Below, piece by piece: positions 32,146 through 43,412 of a stretch of DNA of 64,000 bases (the first letter of the stretch is position 1; each line of letters opens with the position of its first letter). The notes beneath the pieces were generated by a model. It was not told where the DNA came from, made no database searches, and worked only from the letters and a program-made list of their open reading frames with translations. This DNA is from Pictodentalium vernedei (lineage: Eukaryota; Mollusca; Scaphopoda; Dentaliida; Dentaliidae), in the NCBI GenBank assembly GCA_031216915.1, contig CM062297.1:180382350-180446349 (forward strand), written 5' to 3'. The position numbers were made by a program, and so were the translations under genes.

Positions 32146-32347
32146 ATTTTTATACTGTACCAATGACCCAGACATAGCTGGTGCTAACTCTTAAAATATA
32201 GGGCCAAACACAAATTTTGCCCCCCAATCCCCAAAATTTGCATCTAAAACTAAAGAAAACATGTCCTGAAAGGCCCTCCACACTTTGCCCCTACTGCGCA
32301 TGCGCAGTGTCAAGGACGTTCCGAAATTGGCGCCATTTATCATTCTA
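32143..32347. repeat. DIRS left inverted terminal repeat, copy 2
   Basis: It starts ATTTTTATACTGTACCAATG. The reverse complement matches 38931-39140 with only about two mismatches by eye (both near the NRF-1-like palindrome), apart from the outermost bases, which differ as expected for DIRS. Confidence 0.9.
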
Positions 32348-33479
32348 AGTTTGGCCCTTCATCAGTTAACATCTGACTGATCTTTGTGCTTTTAAATATC
32401 AGTTTTAATGATGCCAGACACATAAATATTAGTGAAATGGTGATTCTAAGGAGGATAGAAAAGGAGGAGAGGAAAAGAATGTGTGACAGAATATTATCAG
32501 GGCTGTAACTTAAATTTTTTTAATGAAATTATGTTAAGTTACCTATTTTCAAGGCAGCAGCCATTTTGTTGTCATTCTGATTATTTAGTTACACTGTTTT
32601 TTCAAGTGTTTTTCCTCTCACCCTGCCCTTTAAGTTCCCCCTTGCTATTCTCCCATGCTTTTGGCATAGTTTCTGTAATTATTATTACTAAAATTTCTTG
32701 GGAGTTTTAGCTGAATAACAGAATGAATTCTGTTCTTTCCCCATGTTTACGTCTTCACCTACGGGTGGTTAGGCGTTGTGTTCTGCATCTACCATCTGAT
32801 GTTCTGCAGTTTCTTCCCTGGAAGTCTCTGTTTTGCATCAGATGGTGTATTTTTGGTAACTGATTTCGGGCCTGAGTGCCTGGAGTCTTATTTTAGTGTT
32901 TTTACACTCATTGTTTACATTTACAACAGCCCTCTGTGTGAGGGGGGGATTTCTAAATAATAATATCTTTATGTTATTTTAATCATAACTAGATACATTA
33001 TTATTGTTCGTAAGTGTTGAATAAATTGTTTAAAATATTTTTAAAATTTTTGTCCACACTTAGGCTTGGGATCCATTGGGGCTCAACGTTACTTTTCAGA
33101 AACTTGGGCTGTTCTGAAAAAATATTTTTTCAAAATATTTTGATTTCAATTATTTTTTCTACATTAATGGATCATATTATTATTATGTATTTTGATTGCC
33201 AGGGGTTAGTGCGAGTACCAGGACTTGTTTTCTTTTCACATTGAAAGGATATTGATCAATTGTTTTAAGAGGAAGTCTTCCTCTGACCTTATTATCATTC
33301 TATATGTGGTCAGTGTACTCGCATTAACTCCTGTTCTGTATCGTATGATTTCGATGACAATATGGGAAGCGTATGTCACGGTATGTTGTTGGGGATTTGG
33401 ACACTCCGGTCCTTTCCCCGCAGGGTCACTCTACTTTATCAATTTCTATTTCAGACGATCAAGATTAGGGTGATGTATC
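32348..33479 (+). other. DIRS copy 2 leader
   Basis: Noncoding; no ORF with a recognisable product. The matching part of copy 1 is outside the window. Confidence 0.6.
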
Positions 33480-33841
33480 TGTGATGTCTTCCAACAGTGT
33501 GCCTCCGTCGTCACAATTAATGAAGGGCTAGCGGAAAAGTGCTCATGTAATACGCCAATTGCCTAAGAGGACCCTAGTAGGTTCGACGGCCTTTGACGTC
33601 CGCTAGCTCGCCCGGTGTAGCGTCCATTCACCGAATGGTTCGGCAGCCGGGTTCGTCCGTTGCGGTCTAGAAGGAATTTTGGGGTGATGCGAGCACTATA
33701 AAATTAACTTAATGCACACCCAGTGACGGCGGATCGGAGGGAGAACGGAGGAAGCCTTTTAGTCCGGTTCATAGCTCGTTCCGGTCCATCCGGACGGCAA
33801 GCGAGAGAGGCCCCTCTCTCGTTCAACAACATCTGGCCCCA
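33480..33841 (+). repeat. DIRS leader segment, repeated at 34775-35043
   Basis: Shared landmarks are GATGTCTTCCAACAGTGTGCC, GGTTCGTCCGTTGCGGTCTA and CACCCAGTGACGGC. The downstream copy has more substitutions and deletions. A leader placed inside the element body shows that it was assembled from more than one copy. Confidence 0.85.
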
Positions 33842-34260
33842 GATGTTGTGGTACAAATGTGTCGTTAGCGGAGCATACGTCCGTCGCTCGGGACGCTCCG
33901 TTGTATAGGCAGTCCGCTGAGACTGCTAAGGCTTCCTCTTCTCGTCAGCGCACACGACCGCACCTTGGCTGCGTGACCGCCGATATATTACCAGCTTCGC
34001 CGATCAAGGATTCTTCGGCGACCAGGTCACACCATCCGGCAGCCAGGGATTCGAGACCGATGGACTCCGGACGTTCGCATAGGAAAAGTATGCGGGAGCC
34101 ATCTGATGCGGAGCTGCCCTCGGCGAAGCAGCGATAGACTGCGCCTCCGCAGGTCTCGACGCCGGACATTCTTGTGCACATAGCACAGCTTATCGCAGCA
34201 TCCCAGCAGCCGACAGAAACGGTGTCGGATCGAGAATTATCCGACAGCGCTGGGTCGGTA
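33842..34260 (+). pseudogene. DIRS ORF1 remnant 1
   Basis: This is nearly identical to bases 1-419 of copy 1, from GCGGAGCATACGTCCGTCGC onward. A nonsense change (CGA AAG to CGA TAG at about 34132) ends the frame, and the upstream reading frame differs by one base. Identity falls sharply after 34260. Confidence 0.88.
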
Positions 34261-34745
34261 GCCGGGGACTCGAGGCCTGCAGACTCCGGACGTTCGCATA
34301 GGAAGTGTGCGGGAGTCAAAGTACACGGAGCTTCCAGCGGCAATGCATCGTAAGTCCGCTACTGCACAGGCCTCGGGAATGGTCGTGCTTTCCTTAATAG
34401 CACAGTTTATCGCAGCATCCCAGCATCAACTGAATCTGTCGCATATATTTTATCCGACGATGCTGGGTCGGGACGCTCCGCGGAAGCGGGTACGGACGTC
34501 CGAAAGTTTCATCCGGTCCGACGGGATACCGAAAGGGATTCGGTGGATTTCAAGCTTTCCCTTTCGGAACAACATATGCTGCGATGCCGGATAAGAAACT
34601 GATAGCGTCGGTGGACTTAGAAATTTTTGGTTCGGTTCAGGGACATCGTCCCTCAGTTCCGACATAGTCCAATAATGTCACACAAACTTTCGAATTATTG
34701 AGCGACGCTATATATATTATTATTTTATGCTTGCTATCCAAGCAT
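34261..34745 (+). pseudogene. DIRS ORF1 remnant 2
   Basis: It restarts in the gag region (GACTCCGGACGTTCGCATAG, then GCACAGTTTATCGCAGCATC) but is far more diverged and contains many indels. It ends near the second leader copy. Confidence 0.75.
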
Positions 34746-34774
34746 TTCTGGTTTCTTGTTCGAAGAGTTATGGA

Positions 34775-35043
34775 GATGTCTTTCAAAAGTGTGCCTCTGT
34801 CGTCATAGTTAATGAAGAGTTAGCGGCAATAAGTGCTCATGGAATATGTCTATCGCTTACGGAGTGACATTCGCTAGCTCACCCGGTGTAGCGTACATTC
34901 ATCGAATGGTTCGGCTGCCGGGTTCGTCCGTTGCGGTCTAGGTAGGAGATTTGGGTGATGCGAGCACTTTAATTACTTTAGTACTCACCCAGTGACGGCA
35001 GATTGAGGACAGATCGGAGGAAGCCAACAACATAGGGGACCGC
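34775..35043 (+). repeat. Second DIRS leader segment
   Basis: A decayed copy of 33480-33841, ending CCGCATGTTGTGG, where the third gag remnant starts. Confidence 0.82.
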
Positions 35044-36270
35044 ATGTTGTGGTTCAGATATTTTACATTCGGAGCATATGTCCGTTGCTCGGGACGCTCC
35101 GTTATATTGACAGTCCGAGAGACTGTCTTTAATGCTTCCTCATCCTCACAGCAGGGCACACGACCGCACATTGGCTACGTGACCTCGAGTATCCGATCAG
35201 TTTCGGCATTCAGTGATTCCACAGCGAATAGGTCGCGCCATCCGGTAGCCAAGGGACACGAGGCCTATACACTCCGTTCGCTCGCATATTGGAAGTATGC
35301 ACGGGGTAACGATCTCGGAGCTTCCTGCGGCAATGCATCGTAAGACCGCTGCTCCTCAGGCCTCAGTGACGGACGTGCTATCCGAGTTAGCACAGTTGTT
35401 TCGCAGCATCCCAGCAATTGACGGTTTCTCGGTCGAATCAGGAATTATCCGACGGCGCTGGGTCGGTGCAGTCCGCGGTTGCATCAAGCTACGGACGACC
35501 GAACGCTTTATAGGGTCCGACAGGATGGCGAAAGGGATTCGAAAGATTTCGAGTTTTCCCTTTAGTAGTATCGGAAGATGCCTTTCATATCTTCTGGCAT
35601 TTCTTCCAGTGATTATTTTTTCGGACTTCATTGCTGCGATCTTGGATAAGAGACTTATAGCGTCATTGGACTCGGATTTTTCGATCGGTACAGGGACTTT
35701 GTCCCTGACTTACCGACGCAGTCCAATATTGTCATTACAACATGTGTTTTATTTTTCGACGCTATATATTTATATATATATATACAAGCCTGCTACTAAG
35801 CATGATAGTTTAGTTTCTTGTCCGCGTGGCTCATTTCTGCCATTTTATCTTTTTTTACATATAGTTAATTTTGGCAGAGCAGGGCATACCGAGAGTTCAT
35901 ATGCGTCTAGACGGTGTGATTAAAGACTGCATATATTCTTTTTCGCCGTTTATGTCTTTTCCAATTTCAATGTTGGGAACGACATTATGTATAGTAGACT
36001 TAACTTAGACGCTTTATTATACGTAATCCGCCTTACTGAGGCGTTATCATTACGTCTTCAAGAAAAGATTTACGGGATATTATTCTCAATGTAATTTCTT
36101 TTGAGGGCAGTAGTTTGTTCACGTATAACTCCGCCCTTCAGTGGCTGATTGGAGTTGGTTAGACGTGATGCAGCCCTAGCTACATCCACGCGTGGATAGT
36201 AGGTTAAGAACTCTCTCAGAGTCGCTTCGTTCTCGGAGGAGCTTCTCTTCGACGGCAACTTTCCGGCAAT
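35044..36270 (+). pseudogene. DIRS ORF1 remnant 3
   Basis: It follows copy 1 ORF1 from its start (GTCCGTTGCTCGGGACGCTC) to about base 1215 (GCTTCTCTTCGACGGCAAC) with numerous frameshifts and stops. Longest open pieces are at 35044-35343 and 35297-35923. Confidence 0.82.
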
Positions 36271-36314
36271 CCATGAATTGCTTGATATTATACATTCTCT
36301 TCTCTATCTAGTGT

Positions 36315-37094
36315 TACAAGAGATTCAGACTGGGGCAAACATTCGGTGGTTGACTCAGAGAGTACCGCCGCAGTTGCCGGACCCGAGTGTGGCTGTTATG
36401 ACGGTTGCCAGTCAAACAGATTGGGATATATACTGATCCCTACGGATTCGAAGTGCCAGGGTCTTTGGGTTCCGCAGTCTTTTAGCTATCAGTTTATCTT
36501 CCGCGGAATAATGTTTTTTAGGCTTGCTTTATGTCATTGCATGAACATTATTCAGAAACGCATGCCCAAATTCCTGTCCTTTAATTCGACAGTAGTGGCG
36601 TATCTCCGGAACCGGGGAGGCACTCTTTCGTTTCCGTTATTCAATTTAATGGAAAGAATCCGTCTGTTGGTTATAGTACACCAAGTTCAGTTTTGATCCG
36701 TCATATTCTGGGTCGTCTGATTGTTTTATCGCACTCCCGTTCTCTTACGGGTCGCTTGTTGCTGTCAGAATGGACTCTCAACAAACAAGTATTTAATCAG
36801 ATTTGCTATCTATGGGAGCGCCCAATGATGTTTTATTTATGACACAGCTTGCTAATCAATTGCAGACGTATGTGTTGGCTTGTCCAGATCTCTGAGCTAA
36901 TACTGTTAACGCTCTATTGATCTATAGGACGGAATGATAGGATACGCGTATCCTCCGGCGCTGTTGTTTTAGCAGGTATTGCTAAGATAAACAACCACAA
37001 TACATTTCTGTTGATAGCATCTCTATCTTCACAGAGATCATGAGTAATTTACTCTCTTGTCTACTGTGGATCTTAACGTGAAATCTTCCTCTAT
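36315..37094 (+). pseudogene. DIRS ORF2 remnant: RNase H and C-terminal part, RT deleted
   Basis: The sequence jumps from the equivalent of copy 1 base about 1220 to about 2555 (ACAAGAGATTCAGACTGGGG), so the whole RT core including YLDD is missing. The RNase H region is recognisable (36346-36696) but mutated (VASQT in place of TDASQT; NSTVVAYLRNRGGT), and stops follow. Confidence 0.85.
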
Positions 37095-38190
37095 GTGAGG
37101 ATCTTTTTTCACTGGGTAAATCGTGTCATCTTTATCACAACCAGCAAGGTCGCAACCTTCATGTATTCCGTTGTGTGGTCCGTATTGCATTGTAAGCACT
37201 GTACTGGACGAGCTTTGGACGCGATTTCTTACTATAGGAGATCCTCTTCTTCGCTATTCTATGCGACTAAAGTGGAGGCTCTTCCGTCGTGGTGTAGGGA
37301 TCATTATGTTCATATGGTTGATCCCTCCATACTACTCATTGCTACTTTTTAGTATACTTGTTTCACAAGATCTACTGCAGCCTGTTGTTATTTAGGTTAT
37401 AGGTTTATGTTACCTCATACCTATGCACTCTACGATAGTTTACAATTGAGTCTTTTGTCTCTTTATCTAAGTCAGTTAGTAACTTTTTGATAAATAGACT
37501 TAGAATCTTTAGATTAAATTCCTATACGGATTTTAACTTCGGTTCTTATTTAGCTAAGTAATCATTTGAGCCTCTGGAAACAGTAGTTTTCAAATTCTGA
37601 CCTTTTAGACAGTAATTCTGTTGGTTTCTCTTTTACTGTAGAGTCAGTGAGTTTCATGCACTATCGATGGATGATTTTCACTTTCATAGTTTCGGAATCA
37701 ATACTTCCGTTACTATTTAGGTTGGATTGTTGCATAAGAGTTAGGCTCCTATTATCCGGAACCTATTATTTTAAGGTCCTTCCGTCTTCGTATGGACATA
37801 GGCCTTTACTCTTTCCGGGTACAGTTTATGTATTTATAAACAGATATCTGTTTATTACAAGGGCGTAAGCTTCTTCTGTCTTTGATGTCTAGTAGAAGGA
37901 CGTTACGCTCCATTTTATTGTTAATGGATTCTATTAACTAGCGTACTGCTTATGGTATATCATTGGCTTAGCAGTTGTGCTTAAGATTTCGGCTCATGAA
38001 GTAAGAGTTCTTCTACTTCTTGGGCTTACATTAATAGTGTAGCTATTATAGATTTTTGAAGGCTGCTCATTGCGCTCAGCCATCCATTCATGAATTTTAT
38101 CTCAGAAATATCGAGTCCATTTCTGGAGGCCTCTATTGTTAGGTCTATTATCTACTGCTCAGAATGTCATTCACTTAACAGTTGCTACTA
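37095..38190 (+). pseudogene. DIRS ORF3 remnant: tyrosine recombinase
   Basis: The N-terminal part (YATKVEALPSWCRDH) reads in one frame at 37095-37352. After that come stops and indels. The His-x-x-Arg region is still visible at about 37990 (CGGCTCATGAAGTAAGAG). Confidence 0.82.
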
Positions 38191-38774
38191 TAGCTAGGTA
38201 GGCTGTCTGTTTCGGCAGTGTCTCCGTTCGGCTGCCCTATTCGCTCTGGGCTATTTGACCCAGGGCAAGAAAAAGGGGGGGGGGGGAGGGTGTTCCCTTG
38301 GGTCACCTGTTTTTACTATGAAAACAAGGGGATACCTCCTCCGGAGTTAGTAATTCTGAGCTGTTATTGGGATGGTTGTTTAGTGAGAAGTTTAAAGTTT
38401 AAGTTTATAAAATTCATTCAAGTCTTAGTTTTTAAAGTATAGCTTTTGAATATTGCATATGTCAACGGACATGATTATGCAATTCTCACACACTTTTAGG
38501 AGTATAAGAGTCTCTATTCTCTAGACTTACTTTATTATTGGCTTACTTTAAAAATTATTAGTATAAGGATTATTGGATATTAATAGAGTACATGGATGTA
38601 TGAAGCTCAATTTTTGGAAGGTGTTGTATCTTTCTAATTTATCATAAATAAGAAAGATACATGTAAGGCCTATTACTTCTTTTCCCTACAGGGGATGACT
38701 CTATTTTATTTTATTGAGCGTATTCCATTTTGCTCTATGTCCTTGGCCCTCCAGCCTTTTTACTATTCAGCTAT
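38191..38774 (+). other. DIRS copy 2 3' noncoding region
   Basis: As in copy 1: a CTCTGGGCTATTTGACCCAG motif, a G-rich run near 38276-38290 and AT-rich sequence. Confidence 0.7.
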
Positions 38775-38856
38775 GTCTGGGTCATTGGTACAGTATAAAA
38801 ATGTTAAAAAATTTATAGTAATTTATATATTTTTTATACTTACCAATGACCCAGAC
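38775..38856. repeat. DIRS internal complementary region, copy 2
   Basis: Identical in design to 5033-5114; the GTT junction is at 38803-38805. Its two halves are the reverse complements of this element's own left and right ends. Confidence 0.9.
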
Positions 38857-38930
38857 GGGGATGGCCCTCCCAGGAGTTGGGAACTCTTGCCTCCCCGCTG
38901 AGTACATAGCGCTTACCAGGCACTGGTTAT

Positions 38931-39158
38931 TAGAATGATAAATGGCGCCAATTTCGGAACGTCCTTGACACTGCGCATGCGCAGTGGGGGCGAAGTGTGG
39001 AGGGCCTTTCAGGACATGTTTTCTTTAGTTTTAGATGCAAATTTTGGGGATTGGGGGGCAAAATTTGTGTTTGGCCCTATATTTTAAGAGTTAGCACCAG
39101 CTATGTCTGGGTCATTGGTAAGTATAAAAAATATATAAATTACTATAAATTTTTTAAC
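38931..39158. repeat. DIRS right inverted terminal repeat, copy 2
   Basis: It runs from TAGAATGATAAATGGCGCC to the AAC at 39156-39158. The NRF-1-like palindrome is at 38970-38985. Confidence 0.9.
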
Positions 39159-39344
39159 TTTTCAAAAAAGTTCAACAAAACCATATCATGTGACCCCTCA
39201 ATGGAACGAGCTCAATGAGCTCGTTCCAATGAGGGGTCACTTGATATGGTTTTGCTGAAATATTTAAAAAAAAAAAAAATTTTCAACTACTCAATTTGCA
39301 TATTAGGCGGACGGATGCAGGCGATTCGTTAGGTAAAGGGTTAA
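39156..39344. repeat. Right remnant of the family A MITE hit by DIRS copy 2
   Basis: AACTTTTCAAAAAAGTTC continues the family A sequence interrupted at 32145. It includes the full central stem (CCCCTCAATGGAACGAGCTC) and ends GTTAGGTAAAGGGTTAA. Confidence 0.88.
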
Positions 39345-39719
39345 TAAGTTTACAGTGCTTCTTTGATATTAATATTTCTTCCTCATTCTGAGTGTGAAAC
39401 TTGGATTTCATGTGCCTTCACTTGACAATAATATTAACAGGGAATCAATTCCCATTGTGATACATTCTTAATCCGTTTTTTAATGTCTGCTCAATATAAT
39501 TAAATTTTATAAAAGTATTTGTAAATTTTGATATCTTTTTCAAATATGCATTATTTCTGCAAATTTGTTCATTTCTTTTATTCAGGTGAAGGGAAAAACA
39601 ATTTTGTTACAGTAAAGAAATGAATGTCGATAGTTTTGTGCTATTGCAGTTGGGCCGAAAAACAACAGTTCATTGTTACCAGCTTGAGAATTCTCAATTT
39701 CATAATTGTTTTATTATTA
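39345..39719. other. Intergenic, nothing recognised
   Basis: AT-rich. Confidence 0.5.
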
Positions 39720-39905
39720 CAGTTTATTGGAGAATGCTGATCAGCACTCTGCTAATTTTAACAAAACATTTTTATATAAACATGTTTTTCTACTGCTGAG
39801 AAAACAAAACAAGTGAGTGGATACAGTGTAAAGTCTCTTCAAGTGGTTTTCTGTACTACTTTTCAAAAGAGTGATGATAGTGGCTTTTAGCACTCATCCA
39901 TTTAA
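39720..39905. repeat. Family D MITE fragment
   Basis: Decayed centre (GGAGAATGCTGATCAGCACTC) and right end TAGCACTCATCCATTTAA. Confidence 0.65.
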
Positions 39906-39944
39906 ACAAAATTTGAATGGCTGCAGTGAGGGAGCTATTAACTG

Positions 39945-40165
39945 AAAATAGAATAGGTTTTCACTTTTGGAATTCACTAAAAAAAACTTTTCCACATTCC
40001 ATTCCAATCAGTTGTCATAAGCTCAGTTTGAATGCTTTCGGAGAATAGTACTGGCTGGTTTTGGTCGTTATGTTGGATAAAGAATTGGTATAGATGAGAT
40101 TTACATTAAGGCTGTTCAGTGCACAGGAATAGTTACTCAGTTAATAAAGAAATTATTTTTTACCA
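39945..40165. repeat. Family L repeat, copy 1
   Basis: It is the reverse complement of 43680-43880: AATAGAATAGGTTTTCA here, TGAAAACCTATTCTATT there. Shared inner landmark is TATAGATGAGATTTACA. No ORF. Confidence 0.7.
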
Positions 40166-40174
40166 GAAAGGAAC

Positions 40175-40425
40175 TTAACTAGTTAAGTGCTAGGAGCCAC
40201 TATCAGGGCTTTCAAAAAAATGAGGATACCATAGCAAAATCCAACACTTTCCTTTCCTGTGTTTCATATTCAGTCAAACGCAAATAATGTTTGGTTCATA
40301 TAAATTTGTTATACTACAAATTACTGGAGAGTGCCTTCAGGCACTCTAAAATAATTTGTAATAAAACAAAATTTGAATAACAAATTCAGACCACCAAAAA
40401 TAATCTAGCCCTCAGCCAGTAAATC
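40175..40425. repeat. Family D MITE, inverted copy
   Basis: It runs from AACTAGTTAAGTGCTAGGAG to AGCCCTCAGCCAGTAAA, with a decayed stem GGAGAGTGCC/GGCACTCT. Confidence 0.72.
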
Positions 40426-40429
40426 CTGA

Positions 40430-40660
40430 ATATCCACATGGGGGCATGGAGGCGCTGTGTACTAATGCATACTACATGCGATGGTGCACTGTTTTCAACC
40501 AATGGTAACCCTGCTTGTACAGAGTTAGTACGTTGAGGAGTCAGTTGCTTGCCAATTGTCGGTAATTTTCTCAGAGTACTCTGGCTTCCTCCACCTGTAA
40601 AATTGTCCATCACGAGATGACCCTGGTTGTTAAAAGTGTCATTAAACCACAATTATTTAA
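40430..40660 (+). mobile_element. SINE fragment, 5' truncated
   Basis: Body only (GTGTACTAATGCATACTACA, AGAGTACTCTGGCTTCCTCC), without the tRNA-like head, ending TCATTAAACCACAATT. Confidence 0.78.
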
Positions 40661-40751
40661 ATAACTAATGGCTGCAGTGCGGTTCTGTGAAGGTTTTGTG
40701 GATTCTATAGTGGAGAGTTAGAGGAGTACATTTTTGTAAAACTTTACTTTA

Positions 40752-41160
40752 GGCCCAAAAAAGTTACAAATCTGTTTCACAGGCCCTCCAACATGGTCCC
40801 TCTGGCTGTCGCTCGAATGCTTTCTTTTTATAACCAATGCAAACTTAAAAAAAATTAAAATTTAATGGTTTATGTCTGATATTTTACCAAAGTTAATAAA
40901 ATTGATAAATTTGCCCCTTGATTGCGACAAGGCTTTGCAATGCTTCAGCATTGCAAATCCTTCTTGCACTCAAGGAAGGAAATACACCCCTACCCATGCT
41001 ATTCTGTAGATTATGAGGCCTAAAACATACAACAAAACAAGAATACCAACTTTTCAAAGAAATAATTACAAAAATAAAAAAAATAAAATAAAAAAAACGC
41101 CCGCCCACATACAATTTTATAAAAAATGGCTTGAAATGCAGATCTACTTTTTGAGGCCTT
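40752..41160. repeat. Family E palindromic element, copy 4
   Basis: It runs from AGGCCCAAAAAAGTTACAA to GATCTACTTTTTGAGGCCTT. Central stem is GGCTTTGCAATGCTTCAGCATTGC. Confidence 0.8.
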
Positions 41161-41530
41161 ATATTTGGGTTGCGACTTCAATGTAGGCTTAGATGCTGCC
41201 AGTGACCTTTACCCTCAGTAATAATAAACAATTATTCATGAGAACCAAAATGAATGTAAACAAGCTATTTATCGAAAATAAAATGAGTTTTCATTTTTGG
41301 AATTCACTTTAAAAAACATTTCCACAATCCAGAATAAGTATTTCCAGTAGTTCCTTGAATCCTGCACTCAACATAACATGTAACCAACTAACCCTGTGCA
41401 TTTTACACAGCTTTAGTCAGTGTATATTTTCATGGAGTGTGTGAAATGGTAGCCTATCAATTAATCCTGCGCAATGCCATGTTTAGTCAAGAGTATGTTG
41501 GCTTTCCAGTTAACTCTATGCAATCACAGG
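41161..41530. other. Intergenic, nothing firm
   Basis: A short stretch near 41280 (GAGTTTTCATTTTTGGAATTC) resembles family L. Confidence 0.5.
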
Positions 41531-41943
41531 GTTAGGACTCACAAAGTAGATCCTCTGTTTCTCAGGCCATTTTTTGTAAAATTGCATGCATGCGTGCGGC
41601 TTTTTATTTTATTTTTTATTCTTGCAATTATTTCTTTGCCATTAAAAAGTTCATGTTCTTGGTTTGTTTTCTGTTTTAGGCCTCATAATCTACAGAATAG
41701 CATGGGTGATGGTGTATTATGTCCCTATGTCCCTTGAGTGCAAGAAGGCTTTGCAATGCTAAAGCATTGCAAAGCCTTCTTGCACTCAAGGGACAAAATT
41801 TAATAACTTGGGTAAAATATCAGACATAATCTATTCGATTTTGATTTTTTTAAGTTTGGATAGGTTATAAAAAGAGAGTATGCGGCAGTCAAAAGGACCA
41901 TGTGGGAGGACCTGAGAAACAGATTTTTATTTTTTTTAGGCCT
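41531..41943. repeat. Family E palindromic element, copy 5, best stem
   Basis: Opposite orientation to copy 4. Central stem CCCTTGAGTGCAAGAAGGC with GCCTTCTTGCACTCAAGGG is perfect (about 41731-41793). Confidence 0.85.
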
Positions 41944-42070
41944 TAGTCACTTTTTTCTTTCTGGTTATAAACAGGATCATCTACACTATATGTCACATTA
42001 CATAGTCTGCTGCTGCTTTTTTTTTCTTTCTTTTTTTCCCCCACCAACATTTTATGGATCCATTATAACT

Positions 42071-42823
42071 CAGGCTTGGCAATTTCAGGAGAGCGATTTT
42101 TTAGGTCTCCTTACAGCCCTCCTGAAAGAATTAAGGAGAGCGAAAAATTGCCCTCCTAAATATTTTGGTCTGGGATGATTGAGATTACATGTATTATGCT
42201 CATATTAAATTTTTGTTGTAAAGCAAAAATGTAATTTAACTTCGAAGTCACATAACATCACGTAATTTCATTTTGAAAGTGGTTTAGTGGTAAAAGGTAA
42301 TGGCTGCAACCATACCCAAACACAGTTGCAATCATTTGAAGCAAAATGGGTCACAGCAATATTTTTTTTTCTGTCAGTTTCAAGTTCAACAAATGACATC
42401 ACAGTTTGAGGGGTAATTATTCAAGGAATATTGACACTATAATATACTACCATTACTACTATCCTGTCACTTGAAGCACTTGCACCAGGATGTGACTGTA
42501 GATTCAAGCAGACCTGTTGTCCAAGAAAGTCATACGCTTACTACTACCACGTAGGCGTATGACTTTCTTGGACAACAGGTCTGGGTACACACACAGGTCT
42601 TGTCAAGTGTGTGTTCAGTTGTTGAGTGAGACATCTAGATGTCTAAGAGATTTTGCTTTACCTTAGTAAAGTTAATAAAATCACTGATGTAGTCTGTTGG
42701 TTTCAGTTTCAATGAGTTCGTTCAACTGGATACTTAAAATGCCGTGTAAAGCTAATTGCTCTCCTAAGCTGATTGAGGAGAGCGATTTTTTGCCCTCCTG
42801 CATTTTTCAGAATGCCAGGCCTG
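42071..42823. mobile_element. Family F nonautonomous DNA element, copy 2 (inverted)
   Basis: It is the reverse complement of 20710-21497 over its whole length, with small indels. Flanks ATAACT (42065-42070) and ACAACT (42824-42829) fit a 6-bp target duplication with one mismatch. The central hairpin is shorter than in copy 1. Confidence 0.85.
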
Positions 42824-42829
42824 ACAACT

Positions 42830-43412
42830 GGTATGGAACTATTAAAACCGTTATGGATTTAATCATCCTTCATTTCACCCACCCCTGGCAGATGAGCATT
42901 GGGCCTGCATCCCCCTGCAGCCTTTTTGTAAACATCCCCAGGACGTGCTTTTGTCCCCGCCAAATAAGTTAACTTGCAAGCCTGTCCCCGATCCAGGGAA
43001 GTTCAGGTCTTTTAGTGGTACCCTGAGTGAGGCCGTTTTCTGTACAAATGTCTACCAAATCTGAATCCATTTTTCCTAAAACAACATGATCAGCCTGAGG
43101 CAGTCTATACTTGGCAAGGACGGCCTCAACTATTTACCAAGAGACACAAGTGGCAAATTACATCAAACCCGGCTCCCACACACTTTTCTCTTCTGCTGTG
43201 ACTGGACATGATGCTGAGTTGTGATAAAATTTCTAAATCTTAAAACATCAAAGTAGGGTTGAAAGGGGCTTGGTCCATACTAAAAAAAATACTGTCCCTG
43301 CGCACCTTTGGTGTGCAAAACCATTGATTTGTTGTTTCGTTGTGACCAAACTTGTACATTGCGCAGCCTCGGTGAGTAAGTGTACATTTTCATGTAGTGT
43401 GTGATATATCAG
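42830..43412. other. Intergenic, nothing recognised
   Basis: No supported gene. Confidence 0.5.

Larger units (their letters stand above)
32143..39158 (+). mobile_element. DIRS-type retrotransposon, copy 2, complete ends, dead ORFs
   Basis: Both inverted terminal repeats (32143-32347 and 38931-39158) and the internal complementary region (38775-38856) are present, giving a 7.0-kb element. The interior is broken throughout. The gag region occurs up to three times in decayed form, the reverse transcriptase core is deleted, and the RNase H and recombinase regions carry many stops and indels. It is flanked by the two halves of one family A MITE, with AAT on the left and AAC on the right, consistent with recombinase-mediated insertion at a short shared site and no long target duplication. 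Confidence 0.93.
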
